This document shows, one piece after another, positions 8,020 to 16,105 of a DNA stretch of 64,000 nt. Both the position numbers and the translations under genes were made by a program. This stretch comes from JBGTSJ01 sp041940305 (lineage in GTDB: Bacteria; Planctomycetota; Planctomycetia; Planctomycetales; Planctomycetaceae), in contig JBGTSJ010000003.1 in NCBI GenBank assembly GCA_041940305.1, forward strand, positions 248,001 through 312,000. Reading direction: 5' to 3'. Numbering within the stretch: the first letter of the stretch is position 1; each line of letters opens with the position of its first letter. Under the pieces are notes generated by a model that was given only the letters and a program-made list of their open reading frames with translations, did no database searches and was not told the DNA's origin.

Positions 8020-8927
8020 CGTTTCCTCCCGGCATGCTGGCGACCACCAGCATCGATGAAGTTCGCACCGCCGTCGCCGCCGCGCGCGCCGACGGCCGCC
8101 GCATCGCTTGCGTCCCCACCATGGGCGCCCTCCATGCCGGGCATCTCAGTCTGATGGAGCATGCCCGCCAAGTCTCCGGGTTCGTGGCCGTCACCATCTT
8201 CGTCAATCCGACGCAGTTCGGGCCGCAGGAAGACCTCGCGAAGTATCCACGTCCGCTCGACGCCGACCTCAAGGCCTGCCGGGACGCGGGCGTCGAGCTC
8301 GTCTTCCTCCCCGACGTGGAAGCCGTCTATCCCGCAGGCTTCGCCACGTTCGTCGAAGTGGACGGACTCTCGACCGTCCTCGAAGGCGCAGCGCGCCCCG
8401 GACACTTTCGCGGCGTCACCACCGTCGTTCTCAAGCTCCTCAACATCGTGCAGCCGGACGTCGCCGTGTTCGGCCAGAAGGACTTCCAGCAGCAGGCCCT
8501 CATTCGGCGCATGGTTCGCGACCTCAACGTACCGGTCGAAATCGACGTCCGTCCCACCGTGCGCGAGGCGGACGGCCTGGCGCTCAGCAGCCGCAACGTC
8601 TATCTGTCGCCGGTCGAGCGGAAGTCGGCGCTCAGTCTGTCCGAAAGCCTCAACCGCGCCAGGGACTGCCTCCTGCAGGGTGACACCGACCTGCACAGCA
8701 TCAGGGAGGAGATGTTGACCACCCTGCGGTCGCGCCCCTCAGTCGAACCGGACTACGCCGTCATCGTCGATCCCGACACGCTGCAAATGTTGTCGCACCC
8801 CCAGCCGCACATGGCTGTCCTGGTGGCAGCCAGAGTCGGCTCGACAAGACTCATCGACAACCTCGTCGTTGATTTGCCGGCAGCCAGTGACCCGTACGAC
8901 GGCCTTCCAAGGCCGTCGACCCCATGA
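8016..8927 (+). CDS. panC: Pantothenate synthetase
   Basis: Condenses D-pantoate with beta-alanine using ATP, the last step of pantothenate (vitamin B5/CoA precursor) synthesis in the cytosol. 303 residues. Class I aminoacyl-tRNA-synthetase-like signatures are clear: PTMGALHAGH at 34-43 (HIGH-type), FVNPTQFGPQEDLAKYPR, FGQKDFQQQ and LALSSRNVYLS (KMSKS-like region). The ATG overlaps the stop of the kinase-like gene by four bases, so the odd pair shares a message. The C-terminus (YDGLPRPSTP) is encoded by a GC-rich hairpin, suggesting that a repeat has extended the reading frame slightly. Confidence 0.96.
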   Translation: MTFPPGMLATTSIDEVRTAVAAARADGRRIACVPTMGALHAGHLSLMEHARQVSGFVAVTIFVNPTQFGPQEDLAKYPRPLDADLKACRDAGVELVFLPDVEAVYPAGFATFVEVDGLSTVLEGAARPGHFRGVTTVVLKLLNIVQPDVAVFGQKDFQQQALIRRMVRDLNVPVEIDVRPTVREADGLALSSRNVYLSPVERKSALSLSESLNRARDCLLQGDTDLHSIREEMLTTLRSRPSVEPDYAVIVDPDTLQMLSHPQPHMAVLVAARVGSTRLIDNLVVDLPAASDPYDGLPRPSTP

Positions 8928-8948
8928 CCGGTCTCGGAAGGCCGGTCA
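8898..8948. repeat. Two adjacent hairpins at the panC 3' end
   Basis: GACGGCCTT at 8898-8906 pairs with AAGGCCGTC at 8909-8917 across a two-base loop. Then TGACCGG at 8925-8931 pairs with CCGGTCA at 8942-8948. The panC stop codon lies in the second stem. There is no T-tract, so a rho-independent terminator is less likely than a repeat or an mRNA 3'-stabilising structure. Confidence 0.5.
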
Positions 8949-8990
8949 ACGTTACATCGCTGAGCGCCCTGCGCTAACACGGAACACGTC

Positions 8991-10100
8991 ATGCGACAGA
9001 CCCTGATTCGAATCGCCCTGCGGGAGCCGTGGGTCTTCTGGAAAACCGATGCAGACACCGGTTTGCCGCTGGTTGGCATCGGGCTCCTGCTCGCCGCCGC
9101 CGCCGCGGCCTGGCTGGCGTATCGCCTGATCCTCGCGCGAGGGCAGTTCCGCGACGTCCCCTGGGCCACGTTCGGTCTGTGGGCCGCCGCCATTCTGATC
9201 GTCTCCATCCCCGCCGTCGCGGCCCGGATGCCCGTCGCCAGCATCCCCGTCTTCGGCTACGGCTTCATGCTGCTGGTCGCCTTTCTCTCCGCCCTCTGGT
9301 TCGCCCGGCGCCAGGCACGTCGCGCCGGCATCGATCCCGACCTGATGTACGACCTCGGCTTCTGGCTGCTGCTCCCCGGCATCGCCGGAGGACGACTGGC
9401 ATACCTGTTTCAATACGGCCAGTACGTCTTCACCGCACCGGACGGCACCCCTCTCCAGGGACGCGACCTGATCTTCGCCGCCTTCAATCTCTCCCAGGGA
9501 GGCCTCGTCCTGATCGGCGCGATCTTCGGCGGCGCCGTCGGCTTCTTCGCCTTCTGCTGGAAACGGAAAGTCCCCGCCCTTCAGCTGGCCGACGTCATTG
9601 TTCCGTCCATCTTCATCGGCATCGGCTTCGGCCGACTCGGCTGCCTCCTTAATGGCTGCTGCTTCGGCGACGCCTGCTCGCTCCCCTGGGGCATCACGTT
9701 CCCGCACGGCAGCGTGCCGTTCCAGACGCTCGCCGAACGCGGTTTCCTCGACCCCGCCGCCCCCGCCACCATGCCTCTGCATCCCACGCAGATCTACAGC
9801 GCCCTCGACGGCTTCATCCTCGCCACCGTAGCGGCCCTCTACCTCCCCGTCCGCCGCCACCCCGGCGACGTCCTCGCCCTCGGCTGCATCCTCGTCGCCA
9901 TCACCCGCTTCCTGATCGAGTTCCTCCGCAACGACGAAATGGGCCAGCTCGGCACCGGCCTCACCATCTCCCAGCTCTACAGCCTGGGCATTTTCACTGC
10001 AGGAGTGGGACTGCTGGCGTACCTCCGGCTCACTGGCAACCGCCCGAATCACAGCATCAGTCGCCCGAACCACGCCCTCGCCAACACCCGTCCCGCATAG
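8991..10100 (+). CDS. lgt: Prolipoprotein diacylglyceryl transferase
   Basis: Inner-membrane enzyme that transfers diacylglycerol from phosphatidylglycerol to the lipobox cysteine of prolipoproteins, the first step of lipoprotein maturation. 369 residues, longer than the roughly 290 of E. coli Lgt, with extra hydrophobic helices at the N-terminus. Conserved parts include YGFMLLVAFL, GGRLAYLFQY and the signature GRLGCLLNGCCFGD, followed by HPTQIYSALDG and RFLIEFLRNDEMGQ. A GGAA lies before the ATG at 8991. Lipoproteins that would use it include the binding protein at 31546. It stands alone, about 60 bases after panC. Confidence 0.94.
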   Translation: MRQTLIRIALREPWVFWKTDADTGLPLVGIGLLLAAAAAAWLAYRLILARGQFRDVPWATFGLWAAAILIVSIPAVAARMPVASIPVFGYGFMLLVAFLSALWFARRQARRAGIDPDLMYDLGFWLLLPGIAGGRLAYLFQYGQYVFTAPDGTPLQGRDLIFAAFNLSQGGLVLIGAIFGGAVGFFAFCWKRKVPALQLADVIVPSIFIGIGFGRLGCLLNGCCFGDACSLPWGITFPHGSVPFQTLAERGFLDPAAPATMPLHPTQIYSALDGFILATVAALYLPVRRHPGDVLALGCILVAITRFLIEFLRNDEMGQLGTGLTISQLYSLGIFTAGVGLLAYLRLTGNRPNHSISRPNHALANTRPA

Positions 10101-10160
10101 GCCCGATATCAGCGCGGGCAGACAATCAGTCCGGCCGGAAAACTGGCTCACCCCAACGAA

Positions 10161-10186
10161 AAACCCCGGCACAAAGACCGGGGTTT
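10161..10186 (-). terminator. Rho-independent terminator for tRNA-Leu (possibly bidirectional)
   Basis: AAACCCCGG at 10161-10169 pairs with CCGGGGTTT at 10178-10186 (9 bp, 8-base loop). Read leftward, the stem ends in CCGGGGTTTTT, a proper U-tract for the tRNA transcript coming from 10300. Read rightward, the tail is TTTAAAA, so it may also serve lgt. Confidence 0.7.
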
Positions 10187-10212
10187 AAAACGCGACGTGG
10201 CACATCATTGAA

Positions 10213-10300
10213 TGCCCAAGACAGGACTTGAACCTGTACGGGGAGTGAATACCCCACTAGGTCCTGAACCTAGCGCGTCTGCCAATTCCGCCACTTGGGC
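10213..10300 (-). tRNA. tRNA-Leu (anticodon CAG)
   Basis: The reverse complement folds into a complete class II tRNA. The acceptor stem GCCCAAG pairs with CTTGGGC, the anticodon stem CTAGG/CCTAG encloses the loop TTCAGGA (anticodon CAG, reading CUG), a long variable arm follows, and the T arm is CAGGTTCAAGTCCTG. The discriminator base is A and CCA is not encoded. CUG is a heavily used leucine codon in GC-rich genomes such as this one. The gene has its own promoter-like hexamers and a terminator. Confidence 0.95.
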
Positions 10301-10315
10301 TGCGGTTGCGACGTA

Positions 10316-10343
10316 AGTATACAGCGCGAATGCGGACCGGCAA
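10316..10343 (-). promoter_or_regulatory. Promoter of tRNA-Leu
   Basis: Reading leftward, TTGCCG (10343-10338) and TATACT (10321-10316) are 16 bases apart, close to the housekeeping -35/-10 consensus. The -10 ends 15 bases before the tRNA 5' end, leaving a short leader. It lies in the gap after the SDR stop at 10361. Confidence 0.5.
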
Positions 10344-10360
10344 CCGAGCGTCCCGCGGGA

Positions 10361-11146
10361 TCACATCTCCCGGATCGTCATCCCGCCGTCGATCTTCAGC
10401 ACCTGGCCCGTCGCGTACGGAAGGTCCCCGCGGACCAGCATCGCCGCGGCCCGGCCCACGTCCTCCGGCTCCCCCCATCGGCGCTGCAGCGTCAACCCGT
10501 CGGCGATGAGGCGGTCGTACTTGTCGGTCACTCCGGCCGTCATGTCGCTGCGGATGATCCCCGGCTGAATCTCGTAGACCTCGATCCCATGCTCGGCCAG
10601 CCGGGCCGCCCACAACTGGGTCGCCATGCGGGTCGCCGCCTTGGTGAGGCAGTAGTCGCCACGGTTCCGTGAGAGAATCTCGGCAGAGACGGAAGAGACG
10701 TTGATGATCACGCCCCGGAAATCGGGCGACGTCTCCCGCTGCTCGATCATCCAGCGCGCCGCCAGTTGCGTGAGAAAGTAAGGCCCCTTCAGGTTCACGC
10801 CGACCACCCGGTCAAAGCTCGCCTCGTCGGCGTCGAGAATGTCCTTGCGGCCGGGGGACGTGATCCCGGCGTTGTTCACCAGCACGTCGAGCCGGCCGTA
10901 ATGGTCGCGGACCTGCTGGATCATGCGGCTGCGGTCCTCGGCCGAAGCGACGTCTCCCTGGCAGTAGATGGCCTCGGCGCCGTCAGCCGCGAGGGCGGTG
11001 AGCACCGGCTCGACTTCGCTCTGCTCACGAACACCATTCAGGGCGAGCGCGCACCCTTCACGGGCGAGGCAGCGGGCGATGCCGAGCCCGATCCCCCGCG
11101 CCCCTCCGGTGATCAATGCGACGCGCTGAGTTCCTGGCATGAGCAT
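10361..11146 (-). CDS. SDR family oxidoreductase (3-oxoacyl-ACP reductase-like)
   Basis: Classical short-chain dehydrogenase/reductase of 261 residues using NAD(P)H; substrate unknown. The cofactor motif TGGARGIG is at 13-20, NNAG at 91-94, the catalytic Ser in NVSSVS, and Tyr165/Lys169 in YCLTK. The C-terminal GQVLKIDGGM closure is typical of FabG-like enzymes. Translation may start at ATG 11146 or the second ATG at 11140; neither has a strong ribosome-binding site. It lies downstream of fhcA on the same strand but about 340 bases away, with a repeat element between them, so co-transcription is doubtful. Confidence 0.88.
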   Translation of the reverse strand: MLMPGTQRVALITGGARGIGLGIARCLAREGCALALNGVREQSEVEPVLTALAADGAEAIYCQGDVASAEDRSRMIQQVRDHYGRLDVLVNNAGITSPGRKDILDADEASFDRVVGVNLKGPYFLTQLAARWMIEQRETSPDFRGVIINVSSVSAEILSRNRGDYCLTKAATRMATQLWAARLAEHGIEVYEIQPGIIRSDMTAGVTDKYDRLIADGLTLQRRWGEPEDVGRAAAMLVRGDLPYATGQVLKIDGGMTIREM

Positions 11147-11165
11147 TCAGAGAAGGACTTGTATT

Positions 11166-11439
11166 AGGCCCGGCGTTCACGCCTAGACGTTGCCCACATC
11201 GTCGCGAGGCAGGTAACCACGGAATACACGGAATACACTGAAACTGCGCTGCTGCAGGAGCCGGAGTCGAGCAGCGACATACCGACGGCGAGCCCGGGCA
11301 ACTCGGTATGAGGGCGGCTCGAAATTGATTGCGACTCCGGCGAAAGCCTCAATTCCGTGATTTCCGTGTATTCCGTGGTTCTGCCTTCTAAGCGACGGAG
11401 GAGAAAAGTGGGTATGGGCAAGGCGTTCACGCCGGGCCT
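11166..11439. mobile_element. Possible MITE-like insertion splitting a palindrome
   Basis: The 12-mer GGCGTTCACGCC occurs at 11172-11183 and again, in direct orientation, at 11422-11433. The left copy is preceded by AGGCCC and the right copy followed by GGGCCT. Removing 250 bases would therefore restore a palindrome of the form AGGCCC-GGCGTTCACGCC-GGGCCT. The 238 bases between the copies contain a long internal inverted repeat, AACCACGGAATACACGGAA (from 11216) against TTCCGTGTATTCCGTGGTT (near 11368-11386), and edges reading TTGCCCA/TGGGCAA. No coding sequence is credible. This matches a small non-autonomous insertion with a 12-bp target duplication, but repeat shuffling could produce the same picture. 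Confidence 0.45.
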
Positions 11440-11487
11440 ACTACAGAGGACAGAGGATTCAGTCCACCCGGTAACCAATAATGCAGT

Positions 11488-13149
11488 CTACCCGGCGGCG
11501 GTCCCGGCGACGACTTCGTGCTCGTGCAGATAGGACGGATCGACCGGATAGTTGCGGAACTGGACGGTGTAGTGCTGCTCGAACCATTCCTGGATATCGG
11601 GGAGGCAGCCGGCGTCGTAACCCGGCGCGACGTGCAGCAGCCGTCCGTTCAGGGTGGAGCGGATCTCTCCGCCGTCCACGACGATCTCGCCCCGCCGCAG
11701 CACGTAGCGGGGGAGTTCGAACATCCGCTGGATGTCGTCGTCGGGCTGGTAGATGGTGATGTCGGCGTCGGCGCCCGGGCCGAGGTGTCCTTTCCGGTCG
11801 AGACCCAGCATCCGCGCCGGCGCGGCGCGGGTGATGATCGCGATCTCATTCAGCGTGTACTCGCGGGTGAGATCGGGCAGCGTGCAGCGCTGGCGGAGGC
11901 CGGGCGGGACGCGCTGCAGCATCTCCTGCCGCCGCCCGCGATCCATGAGCAGCGCGATGATCTCCGGATACGCGAGGAACGAGCCGCCGTTGGGATGGTC
12001 GGTGCTCATGGCGATCCTCCACGGATCGGCGGCGAGCAGGTACCACTCCAGGCCGATCGCCCATTGCAGCGAGTGCACGAGCGACTTGTCCTTGTACTCC
12101 ACCGGCACGATCCCGCAGCCCGCCTCCATTTCGGTGTCCGCATTGAACCACTTGCGGCCGAAGATCCTGTGCAGGTAGTAACCCAGCGGGCCGTCTCCCG
12201 TCATCGACGTCGTCTCGCCGAACAGTACCTGTCCCACGTCCACGGTCAGGTTGTCGTGCGTGTTGACGTACTCGACCAGTTCGGGAACCTTCGAGTGAAA
12301 CGTCGACTGCTCGTCCGGGTCGCCGCCGTAGCTGTGAAACTGAATATGCGTCAGATGCCCGCGGCGGCCTTCGAGGGCCCGCATCGTGTCGAACGTCGTC
12401 TGCCAGTTGCCGGGCAGGCCGAGGTTGTTGCAGTGGATGTGGACGCGGTGCGGCAGGTTCAGTTCGTCGACGACGTGCGCGACATCCCGGATGATCTGCC
12501 GCGGTGAGACGCCGAAGTGTTCGACCGGGTCGTCGATGCTGCGGGCGTTGCCGCCGGTGGTCTTCCACATCTCCACGCCGCCGGGGTTCACCAGCTTCAC
12601 CGCGTATCCGCAGGCCGCATTGAGCAGCCAGGCGACATAGGCCCTCAGCCGTTCCGGCTCGCCCGCCTGGATCTGCCGCATGATGTAGTGGTTGTTCCCC
12701 ATCAGGACGTAAAAGCCCTTGTCGATGATGGGGGTGTCGTGCAGTTCTTCGAGCACGTGCCGGGCGGAAAGGGGCGGAACGGCGGCGTCGAACGCCGTCG
12801 TGTAGCCCAGACCGGCATAGAGGTAGCCTGTGGCGAACGTGCTTGGCACGCTGCCGGTCGTTCCTGAACGGGTGAGGGGAGTGCGGCGGACTGGCGGCGA
12901 CGTCCGTTTCTCCTCAGGGCGAAGTTTCCGCGCGGCGTTGACCTTGGGGCCAGCGATGTGGCAGTGCATGTCCACGCCCCCCGGCATCACCACCATGCCG
13001 CGGACGTCGAGCGTGCGATCGGGGCGTACGCCGGGATCGGACGGCGGCGCGATCATCCGTCCGTCCTGCGCCCACAGGTCGCGGACTTCACCGTCGATGT
13101 TATGGCGCGGGTCGTAGACGGTTCCGCCGGCGAGCTTGAGCAGCGACAT
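11488..13149 (-). CDS. fhcA: Formylmethanofuran dehydrogenase / formyltransferase-hydrolase subunit A
   Basis: Catalytic amidohydrolase-fold subunit (553 aa) of the Fwd/Fhc enzyme. In bacteria it acts in tetrahydromethanopterin-linked C1 oxidation, releasing formate from formyl-methanofuran-like carriers. Metal ligands of the fold are visible: HCH at 62-64, the VKLVNPGG region, HIHCNN, HIQFHSYGG and STDHPNGGSF with its Asp. FwdA/FmdA hallmarks include AGLGYTTAFDAAVPPL, MGNNHYIM and FNADTEMEAGCGIVP. The other subunits (fhcB, C, D) and H4MPT genes are not in this window, so the gene stands apart from its complex. C1 transfer on H4MPT is known in planctomycetes. Confidence 0.93.
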   Translation of the reverse strand: MSLLKLAGGTVYDPRHNIDGEVRDLWAQDGRMIAPPSDPGVRPDRTLDVRGMVVMPGGVDMHCHIAGPKVNAARKLRPEEKRTSPPVRRTPLTRSGTTGSVPSTFATGYLYAGLGYTTAFDAAVPPLSARHVLEELHDTPIIDKGFYVLMGNNHYIMRQIQAGEPERLRAYVAWLLNAACGYAVKLVNPGGVEMWKTTGGNARSIDDPVEHFGVSPRQIIRDVAHVVDELNLPHRVHIHCNNLGLPGNWQTTFDTMRALEGRRGHLTHIQFHSYGGDPDEQSTFHSKVPELVEYVNTHDNLTVDVGQVLFGETTSMTGDGPLGYYLHRIFGRKWFNADTEMEAGCGIVPVEYKDKSLVHSLQWAIGLEWYLLAADPWRIAMSTDHPNGGSFLAYPEIIALLMDRGRRQEMLQRVPPGLRQRCTLPDLTREYTLNEIAIITRAAPARMLGLDRKGHLGPGADADITIYQPDDDIQRMFELPRYVLRRGEIVVDGGEIRSTLNGRLLHVAPGYDAGCLPDIQEWFEQHYTVQFRNYPVDPSYLHEHEVVAGTAAG

Positions 13150-13206
13150 TCAATGCGAGTCGAGTCGGGACCGGATGACCGCGCGGGCGAGAGTCAGGTG
13201 GGCGGA

Positions 13207-15651
13207 TCAGTCGAGGTACAGAAACTCGTTGGAATTCAGCAGCACGTGGCACACGTCGGTCAGCGTCCCGTCGCCATGCTCAGCGTCCAGGAACGCCGTT
13301 GCGCGATCCAGCTCTTCCCCCGTGGGATCGCGTCCGAACGCCAGCCGGTAGGCGTGCCGCACCTGAGAGTCCGCACTCCCCGGCACCTCGTTCTCAACCC
13401 GCTGCGCAAATGCCTCGGCCCACTTGAGCACCGGCCCGCCGTTGATCATCAGCAACGACTGCGTCGGAGTCGTTGTCGTGGTTCGCTCGCCGGTGCCGAT
13501 GATCCGGTCCGGGAGGTCGAACACGTCCAGCACGGCGTCGCGCGCGTTCCGTTCGACCTTCACGTACACCGAGCGCCGCGGCTTGTTCCCTTCGACACCC
13601 GGCCCCCCCGTTCCCAGCTTGAGTTCCCCCGACACGGCCAGCATCGAGTCGCGAATCTGCTCCGCGGTCAGCCGCCGCACGGGGAAGCGCCACAGCAGCC
13701 GGTTCGCCGGATCGAGCTGCTCGGCCGCCGCCGCAGCGGGATGGATGGAGCTCTGCCGGAACGCGGCCGACGTCAGAATCTCTCGATGCAGCCGCTTCAG
13801 GCTCCAGCCATGATTGACGAACTCGGCCGACAGCCAGTCCAGCAGTTCGGGATGCGACGGAGGCTGTCCCAGGTTTCCGAAATCGCTGGGGGTCGCCACC
13901 AGTCCCGTGCCGAAGTGCTGCTGCCAGATGCGGTTGACGATCACGCGGGACGTCAGCGGATGGTCCGGCCGAATGAGCCACTGGGCGAATGCCGTGCGGC
14001 GACCGGTGGAATCCGGCGCCGTCGGGACCGGCTCAATCACGGCCGGCTCCGGGTCGAGGATCGTGAGGAATCCGGGATCGACTTCCCCCAGCCGCTCGCG
14101 ATCCGGAATGAAGACCACTGGGGCGGTCGGACCGGTATCGGTGACGGTCTGTCCCGGCGTCAACGGCGCGGGCTTGAGCGGATCGGACTGCGCCAGTTCG
14201 GCCTCCAGTTCATCCCACACCGCCTGCTCTTCTTTCGACAACTTGCGGATCGAAGTCGTTTCCGCGCCCAAAACCTGGCGATAGACGAGGTCCGCGATCT
14301 GTTTCTCATACGGCGTGCGCTCGTCGGCCGGCTTCGCCCAGATCGCGCGGATCTCCTCCACGAACTTGCCGACCGCGGCCTTCTCCGCCGACTTCATCTT
14401 CGGCCCGGTGATCTCATCCATCCGGGCCAGCACATCCCCCGCGGCCGCTTCCCACGCGGCCTGTTGTTCGGCATGCGCCGCGATCTGCTCGGGCGTCGCC
14501 AGCGGCACGTCGTCCCGGAAAGTCAGGTTCGCGAAGAACGCCTGCAGCCGGAAATAGTCCTTCTGCAGCAGGGGATCGAACTTGTGATCGTGGCAACGGG
14601 CGCAGCCCATCCCCATCGCGAGGAAGGTATCGCCGACGTTGTCGGTGATGTCGTTGAGCATGTCGCGCCACTGCCCCATGGCGTCACGCTGGTTGTATTC
14701 GTAGATGCCGTGCCGGAAGTAGCCGGTGGCGGCGAGTGCATCCGGATCGTGCGGCGCGACTTCGTCTCCCGCCAGTTGCTCCAGCACGAACCGGTCGTAC
14801 GGCTTGTCCTCATTGAACGCAGCGATGACATAGTCCCGATACCGCCACGCATGGGGACGCAAGTCATCCTGCTTGTAGCCGTCGGAATCGGCGTAGCGCA
14901 CCAGGTCCAGCCAGAAGCTGGCCCACTTCTCGCCGTAGCGCGGACTCTCCAGCAGTTCGTCCACCAGCCGTTCGACCGCCTGCGGCGAATCGTCCGACAG
15001 AAACGCGTCCACCTGCTCCGGCGTCGGCGGCAGTCCGATGACGTCCTGATACAACCGGCGAACCAGCGTCTCTTTGGAAGCCTCCGGCGCCGGACTCAGG
15101 CCGGCCTCCTCCAGCCGAGCCCACAGGAAACGATCGATCTCGTTGTGCGACCACCCGCTGTCGTTCACGTCGGGGGGCGTCGGATGTGTCAGGGGTTGGA
15201 ACGCCCAGTGCGCGCGATCCTCGTCGGTGATCGCCGGCTCTGACCTCGCCGCGGCAACGACCTCGCCAGCCGGCCAGGGTGCGCCCATCTCAATCCACTT
15301 GATCAAGGCAGCCGCCTCATCCTCCGGAAGCTGCCCGTCCGGCGGCATCTCGTACGACTCATACCGGATCGCCTCCACCAGCAGGCTCGACTCGGCGTCT
15401 CCCGGTTCGATCGCCGGTCCCGAATCGCCGCCCGCAATGGCGCCCTCGCGACTGTCGAGACGCAGCGCCCCCTTCTGCTTCTCTGCGGCGTGGCACTCAT
15501 AGCACCGCTTCACCAGCACCGGCCGCACTTCGCTCTCAAAGAAGCGAATCTCGTCTGCCGTAAATACCGGCGGCTCGTCGGAGCGGGCGGGCAACGTGGC
15601 CGCCAGGGCCAGCAGGAACGGGAGCACGTGTCGCAAGTTGTGTCGTGTCAT
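13207..15651 (-). CDS. PSD1 protein: cytochrome c-like, DUF1549 and DUF1553
   Basis: Large exported planctomycete-type protein of 814 residues. After a signal peptide (LPFLLALAATLPARS) comes one heme-type motif CYECH at 50-54 within the PSC1-like domain (ALRLDSREGAIAGGDSGPAIEPG). DUF1549 follows (about 160-370, FLWARLEEAGLSP, SFWLDLVRYADSDGYKQDDLR, GMGCARCHDHKFDP) and then C-terminal DUF1553 (from about 510, RTAFAQWLIRPDHPLTSRV, SDFGNLGQPPSHPELLDWL). A second CxxCH, CARCH, sits in the DUF1549 part. Such proteins usually pair with a DUF1501 gene; here the nearest DUF1501 gene is 36 kb away. The molecular function is unknown; links to polysaccharide breakdown are suggested for the family. Confidence 0.93.
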   Translation of the reverse strand: MTRHNLRHVLPFLLALAATLPARSDEPPVFTADEIRFFESEVRPVLVKRCYECHAAEKQKGALRLDSREGAIAGGDSGPAIEPGDAESSLLVEAIRYESYEMPPDGQLPEDEAAALIKWIEMGAPWPAGEVVAAARSEPAITDEDRAHWAFQPLTHPTPPDVNDSGWSHNEIDRFLWARLEEAGLSPAPEASKETLVRRLYQDVIGLPPTPEQVDAFLSDDSPQAVERLVDELLESPRYGEKWASFWLDLVRYADSDGYKQDDLRPHAWRYRDYVIAAFNEDKPYDRFVLEQLAGDEVAPHDPDALAATGYFRHGIYEYNQRDAMGQWRDMLNDITDNVGDTFLAMGMGCARCHDHKFDPLLQKDYFRLQAFFANLTFRDDVPLATPEQIAAHAEQQAAWEAAAGDVLARMDEITGPKMKSAEKAAVGKFVEEIRAIWAKPADERTPYEKQIADLVYRQVLGAETTSIRKLSKEEQAVWDELEAELAQSDPLKPAPLTPGQTVTDTGPTAPVVFIPDRERLGEVDPGFLTILDPEPAVIEPVPTAPDSTGRRTAFAQWLIRPDHPLTSRVIVNRIWQQHFGTGLVATPSDFGNLGQPPSHPELLDWLSAEFVNHGWSLKRLHREILTSAAFRQSSIHPAAAAAEQLDPANRLLWRFPVRRLTAEQIRDSMLAVSGELKLGTGGPGVEGNKPRRSVYVKVERNARDAVLDVFDLPDRIIGTGERTTTTTPTQSLLMINGGPVLKWAEAFAQRVENEVPGSADSQVRHAYRLAFGRDPTGEELDRATAFLDAEHGDGTLTDVCHVLLNSNEFLYLD

Positions 15652-15841
15652 CGGCTTGATCTGATCCGGTGCCCAAGCGTCGGCAGATTCGTCCTATTCT
15701 ACGAGAACTTCCGGAATCCGAAAGCGGCAACCGCCGCCCCTCGAAAATCATTGCAAATCGGCTCCCATCGGGGACAATCAGAGGAACCTGTCACGCACGC
15801 CTGTCACGTCTCGTCGCGGAAACTCCCAACGGAGGTGCAGC

Positions 15842-16039
15842 ATGGACGAAACCATGGTCGATGATGCTCTGAACCTCGATTCCAGCGGGACCTTCGAACT
15901 CGGACGGGCTGTCGTTCCCATTCCAGCTGCGGAAACGGACGCCGACGTGCCGGACTTCCCTGCAGCGAAGCGCCGCCGCGACTCGCGTCACAGCGAATTC
16001 CATTCGTTCGCGTTCGATGCGGACGGGTCCACAAGTTGA
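15842..16039 (+). CDS. Small acidic protein, unknown function
   Basis: A 65-residue reading frame beginning ATG at 15842 with a textbook ribosome-binding site, GGAGGT at 15831-15836, five bases upstream. The product is hydrophilic, acidic in the first half and with an RRR patch (AAKRRRDSRHS) in the second; no domain is recognised. It ends 66 bases before the convergent CDF exporter. The Shine-Dalgarno match is the main reason to believe it is translated. There is no sign of a signal peptide or membrane span. Confidence 0.5.
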   Translation: MDETMVDDALNLDSSGTFELGRAVVPIPAAETDADVPDFPAAKRRRDSRHSEFHSFAFDADGSTS

Positions 16040-16105
16040 CGACGGCTGCCGTCAGCGACGCGCTCCTCTTCGAGTCGCGGCGAAACGGCGGCGTCGTCGC
16101 GTGAG

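Noticed and set aside
11164..11478. A 104-codon leftward ORF between the SDR and fhcA
   Set aside because: It is built from the repeat unit (TTEYTEITE... SVYSVYSVV), i.e. translation of inverted repeat DNA.
12958..15243. A very long open frame on the + strand (over 750 codons) opposite fhcA and the PSD1 gene
   Set aside because: Arg/His/Pro-rich composition with no domain; it is the antisense frame of two recognised genes in GC-rich DNA.
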